From: Congzhengia sp045576635
GTDB lineage: Bacteria; Bacillota; Clostridia; UBA1381; UBA9506
Reading direction: 5' to 3'
NCBI GenBank assembly: GCA_045576635.1
Contig: JAZNGT010000010.1
Coordinates: 1 to 35,367 of the forward strand
Length of the DNA: 35,367 nucleotides
Shown here: one piece after another, positions 24,334 through 32,962 of the stretch
Layout: each line of letters opens with the position of its first letter
Position numbering within the stretch: position 1 is the stretch's first letter
Program-made: the position numbers and the translations under genes
Notes under the pieces: generated by a model
Told to the model about the DNA's origin: nothing
The model's database searches: none
The model's input: only the letters and a program-made list of their open reading frames with translations

Positions 24334-25641
24334 TTAGTGCCCTAAAACTGCGTCTAGAAAGGCACTGCCGTCATTTTTCACCGGAATGATTTTCATATCT
24401 AGAATTTCTTCCGCTTCTTTTACTGTTAAGTCATCTAAAAAGACGTCTTCATCCGCTTTTAACATAGATTCTGTAATGAGAAGCCGTTTTGCGTCGTTTC
24501 CTTTTAGCGCACGCACCAAATCGGAGCCTCCTAAAAGTCCCGAAACGGTTACTTTTCCGCCAAACAACTCATTTTTTATGGAAATAACTTCTATATCAGT
24601 TATATTATACCGCATTTTGATTGTATTTACCAGTCTTTTTATAAAATCGTATGCAATTTCTCCCGTTGCTACGACAGTTTTCTCCATTTTTTTCGCCGTA
24701 CGGTTTTCTTCCATCGCAAGTTTGAGTTCTTCTTCCATCGCCGCCATCATTCCGACGCCGTTTTCAATCTGGGGAAAATCCTCGTATGCAAAAGAGTCCG
24801 GAATCGGAATTTCTGCATTTACATAAAACTCGTCAGATGCGTAAACAAAGCGCGTTCCGTGTGTTTTTAAAAAGCGTTTCTGCCACGTATGGATTTGTTC
24901 TACTACGCGCTTTGCATCTTCTTTTTCAAACGGCTCTAACGGATAAAGACCTTCGCGGCACTTTGTAAGTCCCACCGGCACAACAGATACACTTTTCGCC
25001 ATTGGCATAAACTGAGATAAGTCAGAAATCGTACGGTCTAATTCTTCGCCATCGTTGATTCCCTTGCAAAGTACAATTTGCATATTCATTAAAATGCCGT
25101 TATCATACAAAAGACGAATATGGTCTAAAAGGCTCCCTGCGCGCTTGTTTTTGAGCATAAACACACGAAGTTTTGGATTTGTGGTATGTACTGAAATGTT
25201 AACGGGAGAAATGCGGTAACGAATGAGACGCATTATGTCTTCTTCTTTCATATTGGTAAGCGTCACATAATTTCCGTATAAAAACGAAAGTCTCGAATCA
25301 TCATCTTTAAAATAGAGCGTATCGCGCATGCCTTTCGGCATCTGGTCAATAAAGCAAAAAATACATTTGTTCTGGCAAATTTTTGGACTGTCAAAGAGCA
25401 TATTCTCAAAATTGATACCCAAATCTTCCATGTCTTCGTTATCAATTTCAAACTCAATATGCGTGCCGTCCTGCTTTTCGATTTCGAGCAAAATGTGTTC
25501 GTTTGTCGCCAAAAATTTATAATCCAAATAATCGTTTATACACTCGCCATCAATGGATACAATCAAATCACCGGGCACAATTGCAAGTTCTTCTGCAATA
25601 CTGCCCTCGTCCACTGACGAAACATACGCCCCGTGTTTCAT
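24334..25641 (-). CDS. PDZ - radical-SAM-like - DUF512 protein
   Basis: A 435-residue protein of the COG1625/DUF512 family (putative Fe-S oxidoreductase). It starts with a PDZ-like domain (about 1-70: VSSVDEGSIAEELAIVPGDLIVSIDG). A radical-SAM-type centre Cys89-x3-Cys93-x2-Cys96 (ICQNKCIFCFIDQ) and a barrel region to about 250 follow. The DUF512 domain makes up the C-terminal part, with VVATGEIAYDFI and the SGLLGGSDL motif. The reaction is not known. ATG 25641 is chosen because the 51 residues upstream in frame have no family similarity and run into the rpmF terminator. It is the first gene of the der-plsY-gpsA-ftsY operon; I saw no clear promoter of its own. Confidence 0.9.
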   Translation of the reverse strand: MKHGAYVSSVDEGSIAEELAIVPGDLIVSIDGECINDYLDYKFLATNEHILLEIEKQDGTHIEFEIDNEDMEDLGINFENMLFDSPKICQNKCIFCFIDQMPKGMRDTLYFKDDDSRLSFLYGNYVTLTNMKEEDIMRLIRYRISPVNISVHTTNPKLRVFMLKNKRAGSLLDHIRLLYDNGILMNMQIVLCKGINDGEELDRTISDLSQFMPMAKSVSVVPVGLTKCREGLYPLEPFEKEDAKRVVEQIHTWQKRFLKTHGTRFVYASDEFYVNAEIPIPDSFAYEDFPQIENGVGMMAAMEEELKLAMEENRTAKKMEKTVVATGEIAYDFIKRLVNTIKMRYNITDIEVISIKNELFGGKVTVSGLLGGSDLVRALKGNDAKRLLITESMLKADEDVFLDDLTVKEAEEILDMKIIPVKNDGSAFLDAVLGH

Positions 25642-25695
25642 ACCGTTTCCCGTCCTTTCTTTTGCAATTTTCTGACAAAAAAATCGCAAAAAGCA

Positions 25696-25722
25696 AAAAT
25701 AGAGAAGACATAAGCCTTCTCT
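25696..25722 (-). terminator. Terminator after rpmF
   Basis: On the minus strand: AGAGAAG (25722-25716), an 8-base loop, CTTCTCT (25707-25701), then ATTTTTGCTTTTT. It lies 18 bases after the rpmF stop. The stem is only 7 pairs, so some read-through into the DUF512 operon is plausible. Confidence 0.75.
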
Positions 25723-25739
25723 ACCCTCTTTCGCTATGA

Positions 25740-25919
25740 TTACGCTTCTTTTTTTACAACTTCTTTGCCGTTGTAATATCCGCAAGCTTTGCAAACTCTG
25801 TGTCCCATGATAGGCTCACCGCATTTCGGGCAGCTTACAAAACCGGGAATGCTGAGTTTCCAGTTTGCTCTTCTTTTATCACGTCTAGCCTGTGAGGTTT
25901 TTCTCTTAGGTACTGCCAT
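25740..25919 (-). CDS. rpmF: 50S ribosomal protein L32
   Basis: A 59-residue ribosomal protein found by direct translation. It starts MAVPKRKTSQARRDKRRANWK, the L32 signature. Zinc-type Cys30-x2-Cys33 (SCPKCG) and Cys43-x2-Cys46 (VCKACGYYNGKEV) follow, so it is the zinc-containing (C+) form. AGGAGG lies just upstream. It follows the DUF177 gene by 22 bases, the conserved yceD-rpmF pair. Confidence 0.97.
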   Translation of the reverse strand: MAVPKRKTSQARRDKRRANWKLSIPGFVSCPKCGEPIMGHRVCKACGYYNGKEVVKKEA

Positions 25920-25941
25920 GTTTCTACACCTCCTGAATGTA

Positions 25942-26433
25942 TCACTTGAAATTTTTTAATTTTTCCCATCTTGGATCAATCTCATCGTTTTCGCAGCCAC
26001 AGTCACCTTTGTTTAAATCTGCGCCGCACTTTTGGCAAATGCCCTTACAGTCTTCGCTGCAAAGATATTTATACGAGAGATTCAGCAATAAATTGCCAAT
26101 AACAATTTCGGATAAATCGATTGTGTTACCCACAAAAACGATAATAGAATCTTTATCGGTAACCGCGTCACTATCCTGCGCAAGTGTTTCCGCAAAATCG
26201 AATGAAAGCGGAAGAGAAAGTTCTTTTAAGCACCTTGCACAAGGCGTTTTAAATTTACCCTCAACATGTGCGTTAAGTTCTAACACATTACCGCGACACA
26301 CAATCTCGCCCGATACCAAAACGCCTTCTGAAAACGAAACATCATCACCTAAGGCATTTCCGATATCGACCGTGCCCGAAAGGGACAACGCCGCGCCGTC
26401 GTTATTTAAAATAGTGCTCAAATCGCATAACAT
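25942..26433 (-). CDS. DUF177 (YceD-like) protein
   Basis: A 163-residue protein of the DUF177/YceD family, which almost always precedes rpmF and has been linked to 23S rRNA or large-subunit biogenesis. It shows GEIVCRGNVLELNAHVEGKFKTPCARCLKE (the family's CxRCL motif) and a C-terminal LCSEDCKGICQKCGADLN with four Cys that may bind metal. I set the start at ATG 26433, preceded by AAGAAAGGTGG at 8 bases. The 17 residues upstream in frame overlap the promoter region and are not family-like. Confidence 0.92.
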   Translation of the reverse strand: MLCDLSTILNNDGAALSLSGTVDIGNALGDDVSFSEGVLVSGEIVCRGNVLELNAHVEGKFKTPCARCLKELSLPLSFDFAETLAQDSDAVTDKDSIIVFVGNTIDLSEIVIGNLLLNLSYKYLCSEDCKGICQKCGADLNKGDCGCENDEIDPRWEKLKNFK

Positions 26434-26490
26434 GCTATTTGCCACCTTTCTTAAAATGCATAAAACTATACCTACACAATGCAATTATAT

Positions 26491-26519
26491 ATTATACCTA
26501 TTTTTACTTAAATTGTCAA
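26491..26519 (-). promoter_or_regulatory. Consensus promoter of yceD-rpmF
   Basis: On the minus strand: TTGACA (26519-26514), a 17-base spacer, and TATAAT (26496-26491). This is a perfect sigma-A consensus, as expected for a ribosomal protein operon. Confidence 0.93.
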
Positions 26520-26575
26520 GGCTTTTTTTCATTTTTAAGGGAAAACACCGCTTTCCTTTAAAGGACATGAAATAA

Positions 26576-26609
26576 CGAAAAAACGTATCAACCATTTTGG
26601 TTGATACGT
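26576..26609 (-). terminator. Terminator of rpmB
   Basis: Perfect 12-base stem ACGTATCAACCA / TGGTTGATACGT (26583-26594 and 26598-26609), three-base loop, followed on the minus strand by six T. It lies 28 bases after the rpmB stop. Confidence 0.92.
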
Positions 26610-26636
26610 AAATTCGTAAGTTTCGCTTGTTTACAA

Positions 26637-26825
26637 TCAAACGCTTCTTTCCACTTTGTTGGAACGAAGACATCTTGAACAAACATGTACAGTTTTGGGT
26701 GTTCCGTTCACCATTGCTTTTACAGTTCTGATGTTCGGCTTCCAGGTTCTGTTGCTTCTTCTGTGAGAGTGGCTGACCTTAATACCGAATGTAACACCTT
26801 TTCCGCAAATTTCACATTTAGCCAT
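26637..26825 (-). CDS. rpmB: 50S ribosomal protein L28
   Basis: A 62-residue L28 protein: MAKCEICGKGVTFGIKVSHSHRRSNRTWKPNI, then KTVHVCSRCLRSNKVERSV. Cys4/Cys7 and the later Cys-x2-Cys make the zinc-binding form. TATGGAGGTGC precedes the ATG. It is monocistronic, with its own promoter and terminator. Confidence 0.97.
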   Translation of the reverse strand: MAKCEICGKGVTFGIKVSHSHRRSNRTWKPNIRTVKAMVNGTPKTVHVCSRCLRSNKVERSV

Positions 26826-26880
26826 CTATATAGCACCTCCATATACTTGCATAACATACCAATTCTAAACAGCAAATAAC

Positions 26881-26909
26881 ATTATATCAAAAAATTTTCG
26901 TAAATGCAA
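26881..26909 (-). promoter_or_regulatory. Promoter of rpmB
   Basis: On the minus strand: TTGCAT (26909-26904), a 17-base spacer, and TATAAT (26886-26881). It lies in the 108-base gap after serA. I saw no clear serA terminator in that gap. Confidence 0.85.
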
Positions 26910-26933
26910 GTACTTTTTTGAAATATTCGTAAT

Positions 26934-28094
26934 TTAGTGGATAACTCTTGCAGAATATACGCCTTCTACTTCTAAAAGGGCATCTATAATGTCATCTGCA
27001 ACATCACCCGTTACGTCCATAATCGTATATGCATTTTCTTTTTTACTCTTGTTCAACACATTTTCAATAGCAATGCCCTTATCTCCTAAAAGATTAGAAA
27101 GATCAGAAAGCATAGACGGAATGTTTTTGTGTGCTACAGTAATTCTTGCACCGCTTCTTGCCATTTCAGTATCCGGGAAGTTTACGGAATTTTTGATGTT
27201 TCCGTTTTCTAAAAATTCGCGGATTTCCTCTGCTGCCATCATAGCGCAGTTATCCTCGGATTCCGGCGTGGATGCACCAAGGTGCGGAATTGCAACAACA
27301 TTTTCCATAGCGAGCACTGCCTCGTTCGGGAAATCTGTTACATAGCATGCAACTTTACCTGCGCTTAATGCTTCTTTTAAATCAGCATCGTTTACCAAAG
27401 AACCACGTGCAAAGTTTAAGATGCGTACGCCATCTTTCATTTTCGCAAATGTATCTTTATTAATAGAACCGTTTGTTGCGTCATTTGCAGGCATATGAAG
27501 TGTGATATAGTCACTTGCTTCAAACACTTCGTCCATAGATTTTGCGCACTTAACAGCGCTTGAAAGTCTCCATGCAGCGTCAACTGTCATAAAAGGATCA
27601 TAGCCTACAACTGTCATACCGAGAGAAAGCGCTGCGTTTGCAACCATGGCACCGATTGCACCAAGACCGATAACGCCAAGTGTTTTTCCCTTAATTTCGG
27701 GGCCTACAAAAGAGCCTTTGCCCTTTTCAACTAATTTTCCGACTGCATCACCTTCGCCTTTTAAGGTTTTTGCCCAGTCAATACCTTGGGTAACCTTTCT
27801 GGAAGAAAGCAAGAGACCTAATAAAACAAGTTCTTTTACTGCATTTGCATTTGCACCGGGTGTGTTAAATACAACGATACCTTTTTCTGTGCATTTATCA
27901 ATCGGAATATTGTTTACACCTGCACCTGCTCTTGCAACCGCTTTTAAACTTTCGGGAAGTTCCATATCGTGCATAGAAAAACTTCTCAAAATGATGCCGT
28001 CAGGATTTTTTGCATCGTCGGAAACTTTATAGTTTGCGCCAAGTTTATCAAGACCGCATGCTGCAATTTTATTTAATGTAAGAATCTCAAACAT
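26934..28094 (-). CDS. serA: D-3-phosphoglycerate dehydrogenase with C-terminal ACT domain
   Basis: A 386-residue NAD-dependent dehydrogenase starting the phosphorylated serine pathway. It has the 2-hydroxyacid dehydrogenase layout: GVNNIPIDKCTEKGIVVFNTPGANA, the Rossmann motif GVIGLGAIG (about 140), NFARGSLV with the catalytic Arg, and IPHLGASTPES with the catalytic His. From about 315 an ACT domain follows (ITVAHKNIPSMLSDLSNLLGDKGIAI...), suggesting serine feedback. It lies 32 bases downstream of serC in one operon. No serB is visible. Confidence 0.95.
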   Translation of the reverse strand: MFEILTLNKIAACGLDKLGANYKVSDDAKNPDGIILRSFSMHDMELPESLKAVARAGAGVNNIPIDKCTEKGIVVFNTPGANANAVKELVLLGLLLSSRKVTQGIDWAKTLKGEGDAVGKLVEKGKGSFVGPEIKGKTLGVIGLGAIGAMVANAALSLGMTVVGYDPFMTVDAAWRLSSAVKCAKSMDEVFEASDYITLHMPANDATNGSINKDTFAKMKDGVRILNFARGSLVNDADLKEALSAGKVACYVTDFPNEAVLAMENVVAIPHLGASTPESEDNCAMMAAEEIREFLENGNIKNSVNFPDTEMARSGARITVAHKNIPSMLSDLSNLLGDKGIAIENVLNKSKKENAYTIMDVTGDVADDIIDALLEVEGVYSARVIH

Positions 28095-28126
28095 TTTATT
28101 ACAATCCTTTCTTTGCCGAAAAACAA

Positions 28127-29209
28127 TTATTTGTTTTCTGCTTCAAACTTCTTCATAAATTCCACGAGGGCTTTTACACCTTCAACCGGCATTGCATTAT
28201 AGATACTCGCACGCATACCACCAACTGTACGGTGACCTTTTAAGTTTACAAAGCCTGCTTCTTTTGCTTCTTTAATGAATTTTGCATTTAATTCATCGTC
28301 GCCTGTTACAAAAGGAACGTTCATAAGTGAACGGTCTTCTTTTACAACTGTACCTTTAAACATTTCAGAACTATCCAAATAATCATATAAGATAGCAGCT
28401 TTTTCTTTGTTGATTTCGTACATTTTTTCGATACCGCCCAACTCTTTGAGCCATTCAAACACGAGCATGCAGATGTAGATAGCATAAGTCGGGGGTGTGT
28501 TATACATAGAACCATTTTCTGCATGGATTTTATAATCAAACATAGTGGGTGCGCCTTCCATTGCACCGGTGATTAAATCATCACGAATGATAACAATCGT
28601 TACGCCGGCAGGACCCATGTTCTTCTGTGCTCCTGCGTATAAAAGACCAAACTTTGATACATCGATAGGCTCAGAAAGTGCATTGGATGAAAAGTCTGCA
28701 ACAAGCGGAACATCCCCTGTTTCAGGAAGTTTTGTATAACGCGTTCCGTAAATGGTGTTATTCAGTGTGATGTGGAAATAATCTGCATCTTTATCAAACT
28801 TGGATGCATCCAGTTTCGGAATATAAGAAAAGATTTTGTCATCAGAACTTGCAACCTTGTTGACAGAGCCGTATTTTGCAGCTTCCTGCGCTGCTTTTTT
28901 AGACCACTGGCCGGTAATCACATAGTCTGCTTTTTTGGAATTTTTCATCAAATTCAAAGGAATCATTGCAAACTGGCTGGATGCACCGCCCTGTAAGAAC
29001 AATACTTTGTAGTTTTCAGGAATGTGCAAAAGTTCGCGGAGAAGGGATTCTGCCTTACCGATAATTGCTTCATATTCTTTGGAACGGTGGCTCATTTCCA
29101 TAACGGACATGCCACTGCCCTCGTAATTTAACATCTGTTTTGCTGCCTTCTCTAAAACTGCCTCAGGAAGCATAGAGGGGCCTGCTGAAAAGTTATATAC
29201 TCTGCTCAT
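28127..29209 (-). CDS. serC: Phosphoserine aminotransferase
   Basis: A 360-residue PLP enzyme making O-phosphoserine from 3-phosphohydroxypyruvate and glutamate. It starts MSRVYNFSAGPSMLPEAVLE and holds PLP on Lys196 (AGAQKNMGPAGVTIVI). It also has HRSKEYEAI, LQGGASSQFAM and the C-terminal GHRTVGGMRASIYNAMP. ATG 29209 is preferred over the longer frame to 29317 because GGAGG lies 7 bases upstream and the extra 36 residues cover the promoter. It is first in the serC-serA operon. Confidence 0.96.
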   Translation of the reverse strand: MSRVYNFSAGPSMLPEAVLEKAAKQMLNYEGSGMSVMEMSHRSKEYEAIIGKAESLLRELLHIPENYKVLFLQGGASSQFAMIPLNLMKNSKKADYVITGQWSKKAAQEAAKYGSVNKVASSDDKIFSYIPKLDASKFDKDADYFHITLNNTIYGTRYTKLPETGDVPLVADFSSNALSEPIDVSKFGLLYAGAQKNMGPAGVTIVIIRDDLITGAMEGAPTMFDYKIHAENGSMYNTPPTYAIYICMLVFEWLKELGGIEKMYEINKEKAAILYDYLDSSEMFKGTVVKEDRSLMNVPFVTGDDELNAKFIKEAKEAGFVNLKGHRTVGGMRASIYNAMPVEGVKALVEFMKKFEAENK

Positions 29210-29243
29210 TATAAAACCTCCAAAAATTTTTTCCTTACATATC

Positions 29244-29272
29244 ATTATACACCTAAGATTTATTTTAGTCAA
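29244..29272 (-). promoter_or_regulatory. Promoter of serC-serA
   Basis: On the minus strand: TTGACT (29272-29267), a 17-base spacer, and TATAAT (29249-29244), 35 bases before the serC start. Confidence 0.88.
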
Positions 29273-29384
29273 TAATTTCACAATGTTTTTTGAAACTTTT
29301 GGCATTTTAGCAAACATCTATTCTTTTTTTCTAAAAATACTATACATTTTGTAGAATTATGCCTTCCTTTATCATGACTTTTGC

Positions 29385-29413
29385 TTGCTATTCTTTATGT
29401 AATATGGTATAAT
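29385..29413 (+). promoter_or_regulatory. Promoter of uppP
   Basis: TTGCTA (29385-29390), a 17-base spacer, and TATAAT (29408-29413), 50 bases before the uppP ATG. It diverges from the serC promoter. Confidence 0.8.
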
Positions 29414-29463
29414 AACGTCGAATATGATTTATCATACAAAAACAGAACAGAAAGGATTTTTTT

Positions 29464-30297
29464 ATGACAATTGAACTATTGAAATCCGCCATAATTGGTG
29501 TGATTCAGGGCATTACAGAATGGCTACCCATTTCCAGTACCGGACATATGATTTTGGCAGAAAAGCTCCTGAAACTCAACGTATCTGTTGACTTTTGGAA
29601 TATGTTTAAGGTAGTAATTCAGTTTTCGTCAATTCTAGCTGTTGTCTATCTCTATTTTCACAAGTTAAATCCGTTTTCTCATAAAAAGACAGAAGAAGAG
29701 AAAAAAGGAACATACACACTTTGGGGAAAAGTGATTGTAGCCGTAATTCCGGCAGCAATAGCGGGACTTTTCTTAGATGATTTGATTGACAACGTACTCT
29801 CCGGTTCTCTTATTATTGCAATTACGCTTATCCTTTACGGCATAGCCTTTTTGTTTATCGAACGGAAAGACAAAGCGCCAAAAATCAATCTACCGGAAGA
29901 AATCAGTTATAAAACAGCATTTTTGATTGGTATGTTTCAGGTACTTTCACTGATTCCGGGAACATCGCGTTCAGGCTCCACCATTTTAGGTGCTATTCTC
30001 CTCGGCTGTTCAAGATTTGCAGGAACAGAGTTTTCGTTCTTCATGGCAATACCCGTGATGCTCGGCGCAAGTGGTTTGAAACTTTTAAAATTTATACTCA
30101 AAGGCGCAGTTATTACAAAAACAGAATGGGGCGTTATGATTACAGGATTTATTGTTACATTTTTCGTTTCTGTATGGGCAATTAAGTTCTTAATCGGATA
30201 CTTGAAAAAACACGATTTTAAAGCGTTTGGTATATACAGAATTTTACTGGGAATTGTTGTTTTAATTGCAGTTTTCACGCATGTTTTACCTATGTAA
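29464..30297 (+). CDS. uppP: Undecaprenyl-diphosphatase UppP (BacA)
   Basis: A 277-residue integral membrane phosphatase that recycles the undecaprenyl carrier for cell wall synthesis; extra copies give bacitracin resistance. The catalytic motifs are QGITEWLPISSTGH (Glu19, Ser24-Ser25, His28) and LIPGTSRSGSTI (Arg169). About seven to eight hydrophobic segments are visible. AAAGGA lies 7 bases before the ATG. It is monocistronic with its own promoter and terminator. Confidence 0.96.
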   Translation: MTIELLKSAIIGVIQGITEWLPISSTGHMILAEKLLKLNVSVDFWNMFKVVIQFSSILAVVYLYFHKLNPFSHKKTEEEKKGTYTLWGKVIVAVIPAAIAGLFLDDLIDNVLSGSLIIAITLILYGIAFLFIERKDKAPKINLPEEISYKTAFLIGMFQVLSLIPGTSRSGSTILGAILLGCSRFAGTEFSFFMAIPVMLGASGLKLLKFILKGAVITKTEWGVMITGFIVTFFVSVWAIKFLIGYLKKHDFKAFGIYRILLGIVVLIAVFTHVLPM

Positions 30298-30306
30298 ACC
30301 GTGTTT

Positions 30307-30341
30307 AAAGGACGTAGCCTATAGGCTTGCGTCCTTTTTTT
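30307..30341 (+). terminator. Terminator of uppP
   Basis: Two-part stem: AAAGGACG with CGTCCTTT outside (30307-30314, 30330-30337) and AGCC/GGCT inside, followed by a T run. It begins 10 bases after the uppP stop. Confidence 0.88.
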
Positions 30342-30351
30342 ATACATATAA

Positions 30352-30384
30352 AAATAAGGCTGTGCATGATGCACAGCCTTATTT
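30352..30384 (-). terminator. Terminator of the ABC importer operon
   Basis: Perfect 15-base inverted repeat AAATAAGGCTGTGCA / TGCACAGCCTTATTT with a three-base loop, followed on the minus strand by more T. It lies just after the binding-protein stop at 30398. Confidence 0.9.
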
Positions 30385-30397
30385 ATTATGTTATGTT

Positions 30398-32005
30398 TTA
30401 TTTTACTTTTACGCCGATTTCCTTGTAGATGCCATCTAATTCAGCTTTCAGCTCGTTTGCTTCTTCTGTCATTGTAGCACCGCCGTTGTTCTCCCAGAGT
30501 TTTTCAAATTCAGCATAAGCGTCAATTGATTTCTGACCCATGATGATTTCGCACATAATAGCCTGCTGTTTGATTCTTAAATCCATTAAGTATTCAGCAG
30601 CAGAAGGAACAACGTCAACTTTAAAGAATGTATCTGTCAATGAGTATTTCTCATCTGTCCATTCGTTTGCCCAAGCTTTCCAAGCGTCAGAACGTATTGA
30701 GAAGTAGGTGTCATAATCTGTTGCGATAGGTGTGAACATACCAGGACCTGCCAGGTTAACGTCAAGACCTTTGAGTCTCTGTTCGTCAGCAGATTCATAG
30801 CCCGGAAGCATTTCAAAGCTATACTGGCTCTTTGTATTTGCAGGAGCATCTTTCCACTGTTCGCCTTTTTTACCAAGTTTCAAGGTTGTGTAGAACTCTT
30901 TGTCTGTAAACATACCTTCTAAGATTTTGAGCATACGCGGAACTTTTGCACCGTAACCTTCTGTGTTACCAAATGCTACAATGTGTGCTGCTCTACCCCA
31001 AGCACGCATACCGGATTCGCCATCAGGACCTGTGGGAAGGAATCCGTAAGCAACCTCAGCACCAGGATTGTTTTCTTTTACAGTATTGATAAGTTCTGTT
31101 GATAAATCAGGATTGTAGTAACTGTTGCTTACCAAATATCCAACGAGACCGGAGTTGAACTGATCGATATCGGAAGATGCAGTCGGGAAGTCAGGATGGA
31201 TAATTCCTTCTTTATACCATGCAGCAAGTGTTTTTAAAGCTTCTTTACAATCGTCGGTCAAACCACCATAAACAATTTTGCCGTCAACTTCCTGCCAGTC
31301 GAAAGGCAAGCAGCCGTAAGCACCAAAGATCTGACCAAAGAATTTATTATACTGAGAAGAACCTAAAATACCATATGTATCTTTTTTGCCGTTTCCATCC
31401 GGGTCATTGTTTGCAAATGCATAGAGAACATCGTGCAATTCATCCAAAGTTTTCGGAACTTCCAAGCCTAACTTATCCAGCCAGTCTTTACGATAAATAC
31501 CTCTGTTAGAGATCATGTGAGAATGGTTTGCATTCGGGATACCCCAGTTTGCATCTTCATATCTTGAATAGATCCATGCAGCAGGTACATAATCGGTAAT
31601 ATATGCATAATACTCAGGTGCATATTCTTCAATTGTTTCGTAAGGAACTTCAACAACGAAATCCTGGTCGATATCCTGTGCCAGGTTTGCAGGGTCAAGT
31701 TCGTAGATAAGATCCGGAACTTCACCACCAGCCATAAGCATGGTTTTCTTATCGTTGTAGTTGCTCTGTTCGTAGAACATAGGTTTGATGTCTACATTAA
31801 ATCTTTCCTCGATTGCAAGTTCGGGAATGGTTCCTTCCTCTGCACCGGGGTTTAAGGGATAACCGAGCCATTTAAGTGTTAATGTTTCGTCATTATCCTT
31901 ATAGTTTTCAGCTGCAGATGAACCACCGTTTCCGTTGCAGCCAGCCAGCACGCCAACAACCATGATGATTGCGACTGCCAAGCTCAGAAGCTTTCTGAAT
32001 TTCAT
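30398..32005 (-). CDS. ABC importer solute-binding lipoprotein (LplA-like, carbohydrate)
   Basis: A 535-residue lipoprotein. The signal peptide MKFRKLLSLAVAIIMVVGVLAGC ends in a lipobox (Leu-Ala-Gly-Cys23), so Cys23 should be lipidated and the protein held outside the membrane. The mature part is Ser/Gly-rich for about ten residues, then a family 1-type extracellular binding protein of the large LplA group (about 500 residues): LPDLIYELDPANLAQDIDQ, YRKDWLDKLGLEVPKTLDELHDVLYAFANNDPDGNGKKDTYGI. GGAGGG precedes the ATG. It is the last gene of an operon behind two permeases. The ligand, probably an oligosaccharide, is not shown by sequence. Confidence 0.93.
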   Translation of the reverse strand: MKFRKLLSLAVAIIMVVGVLAGCNGNGGSSAAENYKDNDETLTLKWLGYPLNPGAEEGTIPELAIEERFNVDIKPMFYEQSNYNDKKTMLMAGGEVPDLIYELDPANLAQDIDQDFVVEVPYETIEEYAPEYYAYITDYVPAAWIYSRYEDANWGIPNANHSHMISNRGIYRKDWLDKLGLEVPKTLDELHDVLYAFANNDPDGNGKKDTYGILGSSQYNKFFGQIFGAYGCLPFDWQEVDGKIVYGGLTDDCKEALKTLAAWYKEGIIHPDFPTASSDIDQFNSGLVGYLVSNSYYNPDLSTELINTVKENNPGAEVAYGFLPTGPDGESGMRAWGRAAHIVAFGNTEGYGAKVPRMLKILEGMFTDKEFYTTLKLGKKGEQWKDAPANTKSQYSFEMLPGYESADEQRLKGLDVNLAGPGMFTPIATDYDTYFSIRSDAWKAWANEWTDEKYSLTDTFFKVDVVPSAAEYLMDLRIKQQAIMCEIIMGQKSIDAYAEFEKLWENNGGATMTEEANELKAELDGIYKEIGVKVK

Positions 32006-32064
32006 GAAAACGCCCTCCTTAAATAACTTAGATTAATTTATAAACGTAATGCCATACGCAGGCA

Positions 32065-32946
32065 TTAACCTTTAACTGCACCAAGTGTAACACCTGTTAC
32101 AAAGTACTTCTGAATAAAAGGATATACACACAAAATCGGTAACATTGTAACGATAATTGCAGCTGAGTTAATTGTTTTTGAAGATGTTGAGTCTGTTACA
32201 GACGGGTCTGTACCTGTAATCAGGTTCTGGTTTCCTTCATTAACAATACGCTGGATGTAGTTCTGTACAACAATCTTAGAAGAGTCTGTCATATAGAGCA
32301 TACTATCAAACCATGAGTTCCAGTGCATAACTGCAATCCATAATGCTAACGTCATGATAATCGGTTTTGAGAGAGGTACAATAATCTGGAAGAAAATACG
32401 GAATTCACCAGCACCGTCAATTCGTGCAGATTCGTTCAAACTTTCAGGAAGTGAAGCAAAGAACGATCTGGAAACGATTACGTTATATGCAACAATCAAA
32501 AGTGGAAAAACATATACCCAGATATTGTTAAGGAGACCCAATGACTTAAGGTTTAAGTAAGTCGGAATCTGCCCTGCATTAAATAGCATGGTAAACAGAA
32601 CGTATGAAGAAAAGAATTTCTTTGCAGGAAGTTGCGGTCTTGAAAGCGCGTAACCATATAAGCAAGTTACCAAAAGTGCTAAAACAGTACCTACAATCGT
32701 TCTAAAAAAGGTGTATTTGTACGCTGTCCAGATTGCTACGTTTTTAAATGTTACCACATAAGCACTAAAATCTAATTTGTTAAAATCCGGTAGAATATGC
32801 AGTCCTACTGTTTCTGCTGCAGCTTTTGTGCTCACTGACAGTGTAAGTGTGTATAAAACCGGATAAAGTGTTGTAAAGGCAAACAAAGAAAGGATGATGT
32901 AGTTAAATACATTAAAAATCTTTTCGCCCCGTGTACGCTGTATCAT
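32065..32946 (-). CDS. Carbohydrate ABC transporter permease (LplC/MalG type)
   Basis: A 293-residue inner-membrane permease with about six hydrophobic segments. The cytoplasmic EAA loop that meets the ATPase is ASLPESLNESARIDGAGEFRIFFQIIVPLSKPI (about 166-198). The N-terminal RTRGEKIFNVFNYIILSLFAFTTLYPVLYTLTLSVS and the C-terminal KYFVTGVTLGAVKG are typical of the LplC/YtcP subgroup. It lies 16 bases after its partner permease and 59 before the binding protein. No ATPase gene is adjacent. Confidence 0.94.
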   Translation of the reverse strand: MIQRTRGEKIFNVFNYIILSLFAFTTLYPVLYTLTLSVSTKAAAETVGLHILPDFNKLDFSAYVVTFKNVAIWTAYKYTFFRTIVGTVLALLVTCLYGYALSRPQLPAKKFFSSYVLFTMLFNAGQIPTYLNLKSLGLLNNIWVYVFPLLIVAYNVIVSRSFFASLPESLNESARIDGAGEFRIFFQIIVPLSKPIIMTLALWIAVMHWNSWFDSMLYMTDSSKIVVQNYIQRIVNEGNQNLITGTDPSVTDSTSSKTINSAAIIVTMLPILCVYPFIQKYFVTGVTLGAVKG

Positions 32947-32962
32947 GTGCTATTCCCCCTTC

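Noticed and set aside
25642..25794. N-terminal extension of the DUF512 protein by 51 residues
   Set aside because: It reads back through the rpmF terminator, has no family similarity and lacks a ribosome site; the ATG at 25641 fits the PDZ start.
26525..26575. Imperfect AT-rich inverted repeat between rpmB and the yceD promoter
   Set aside because: Mismatched stem without a T run; the strong terminator next to it already accounts for rpmB.
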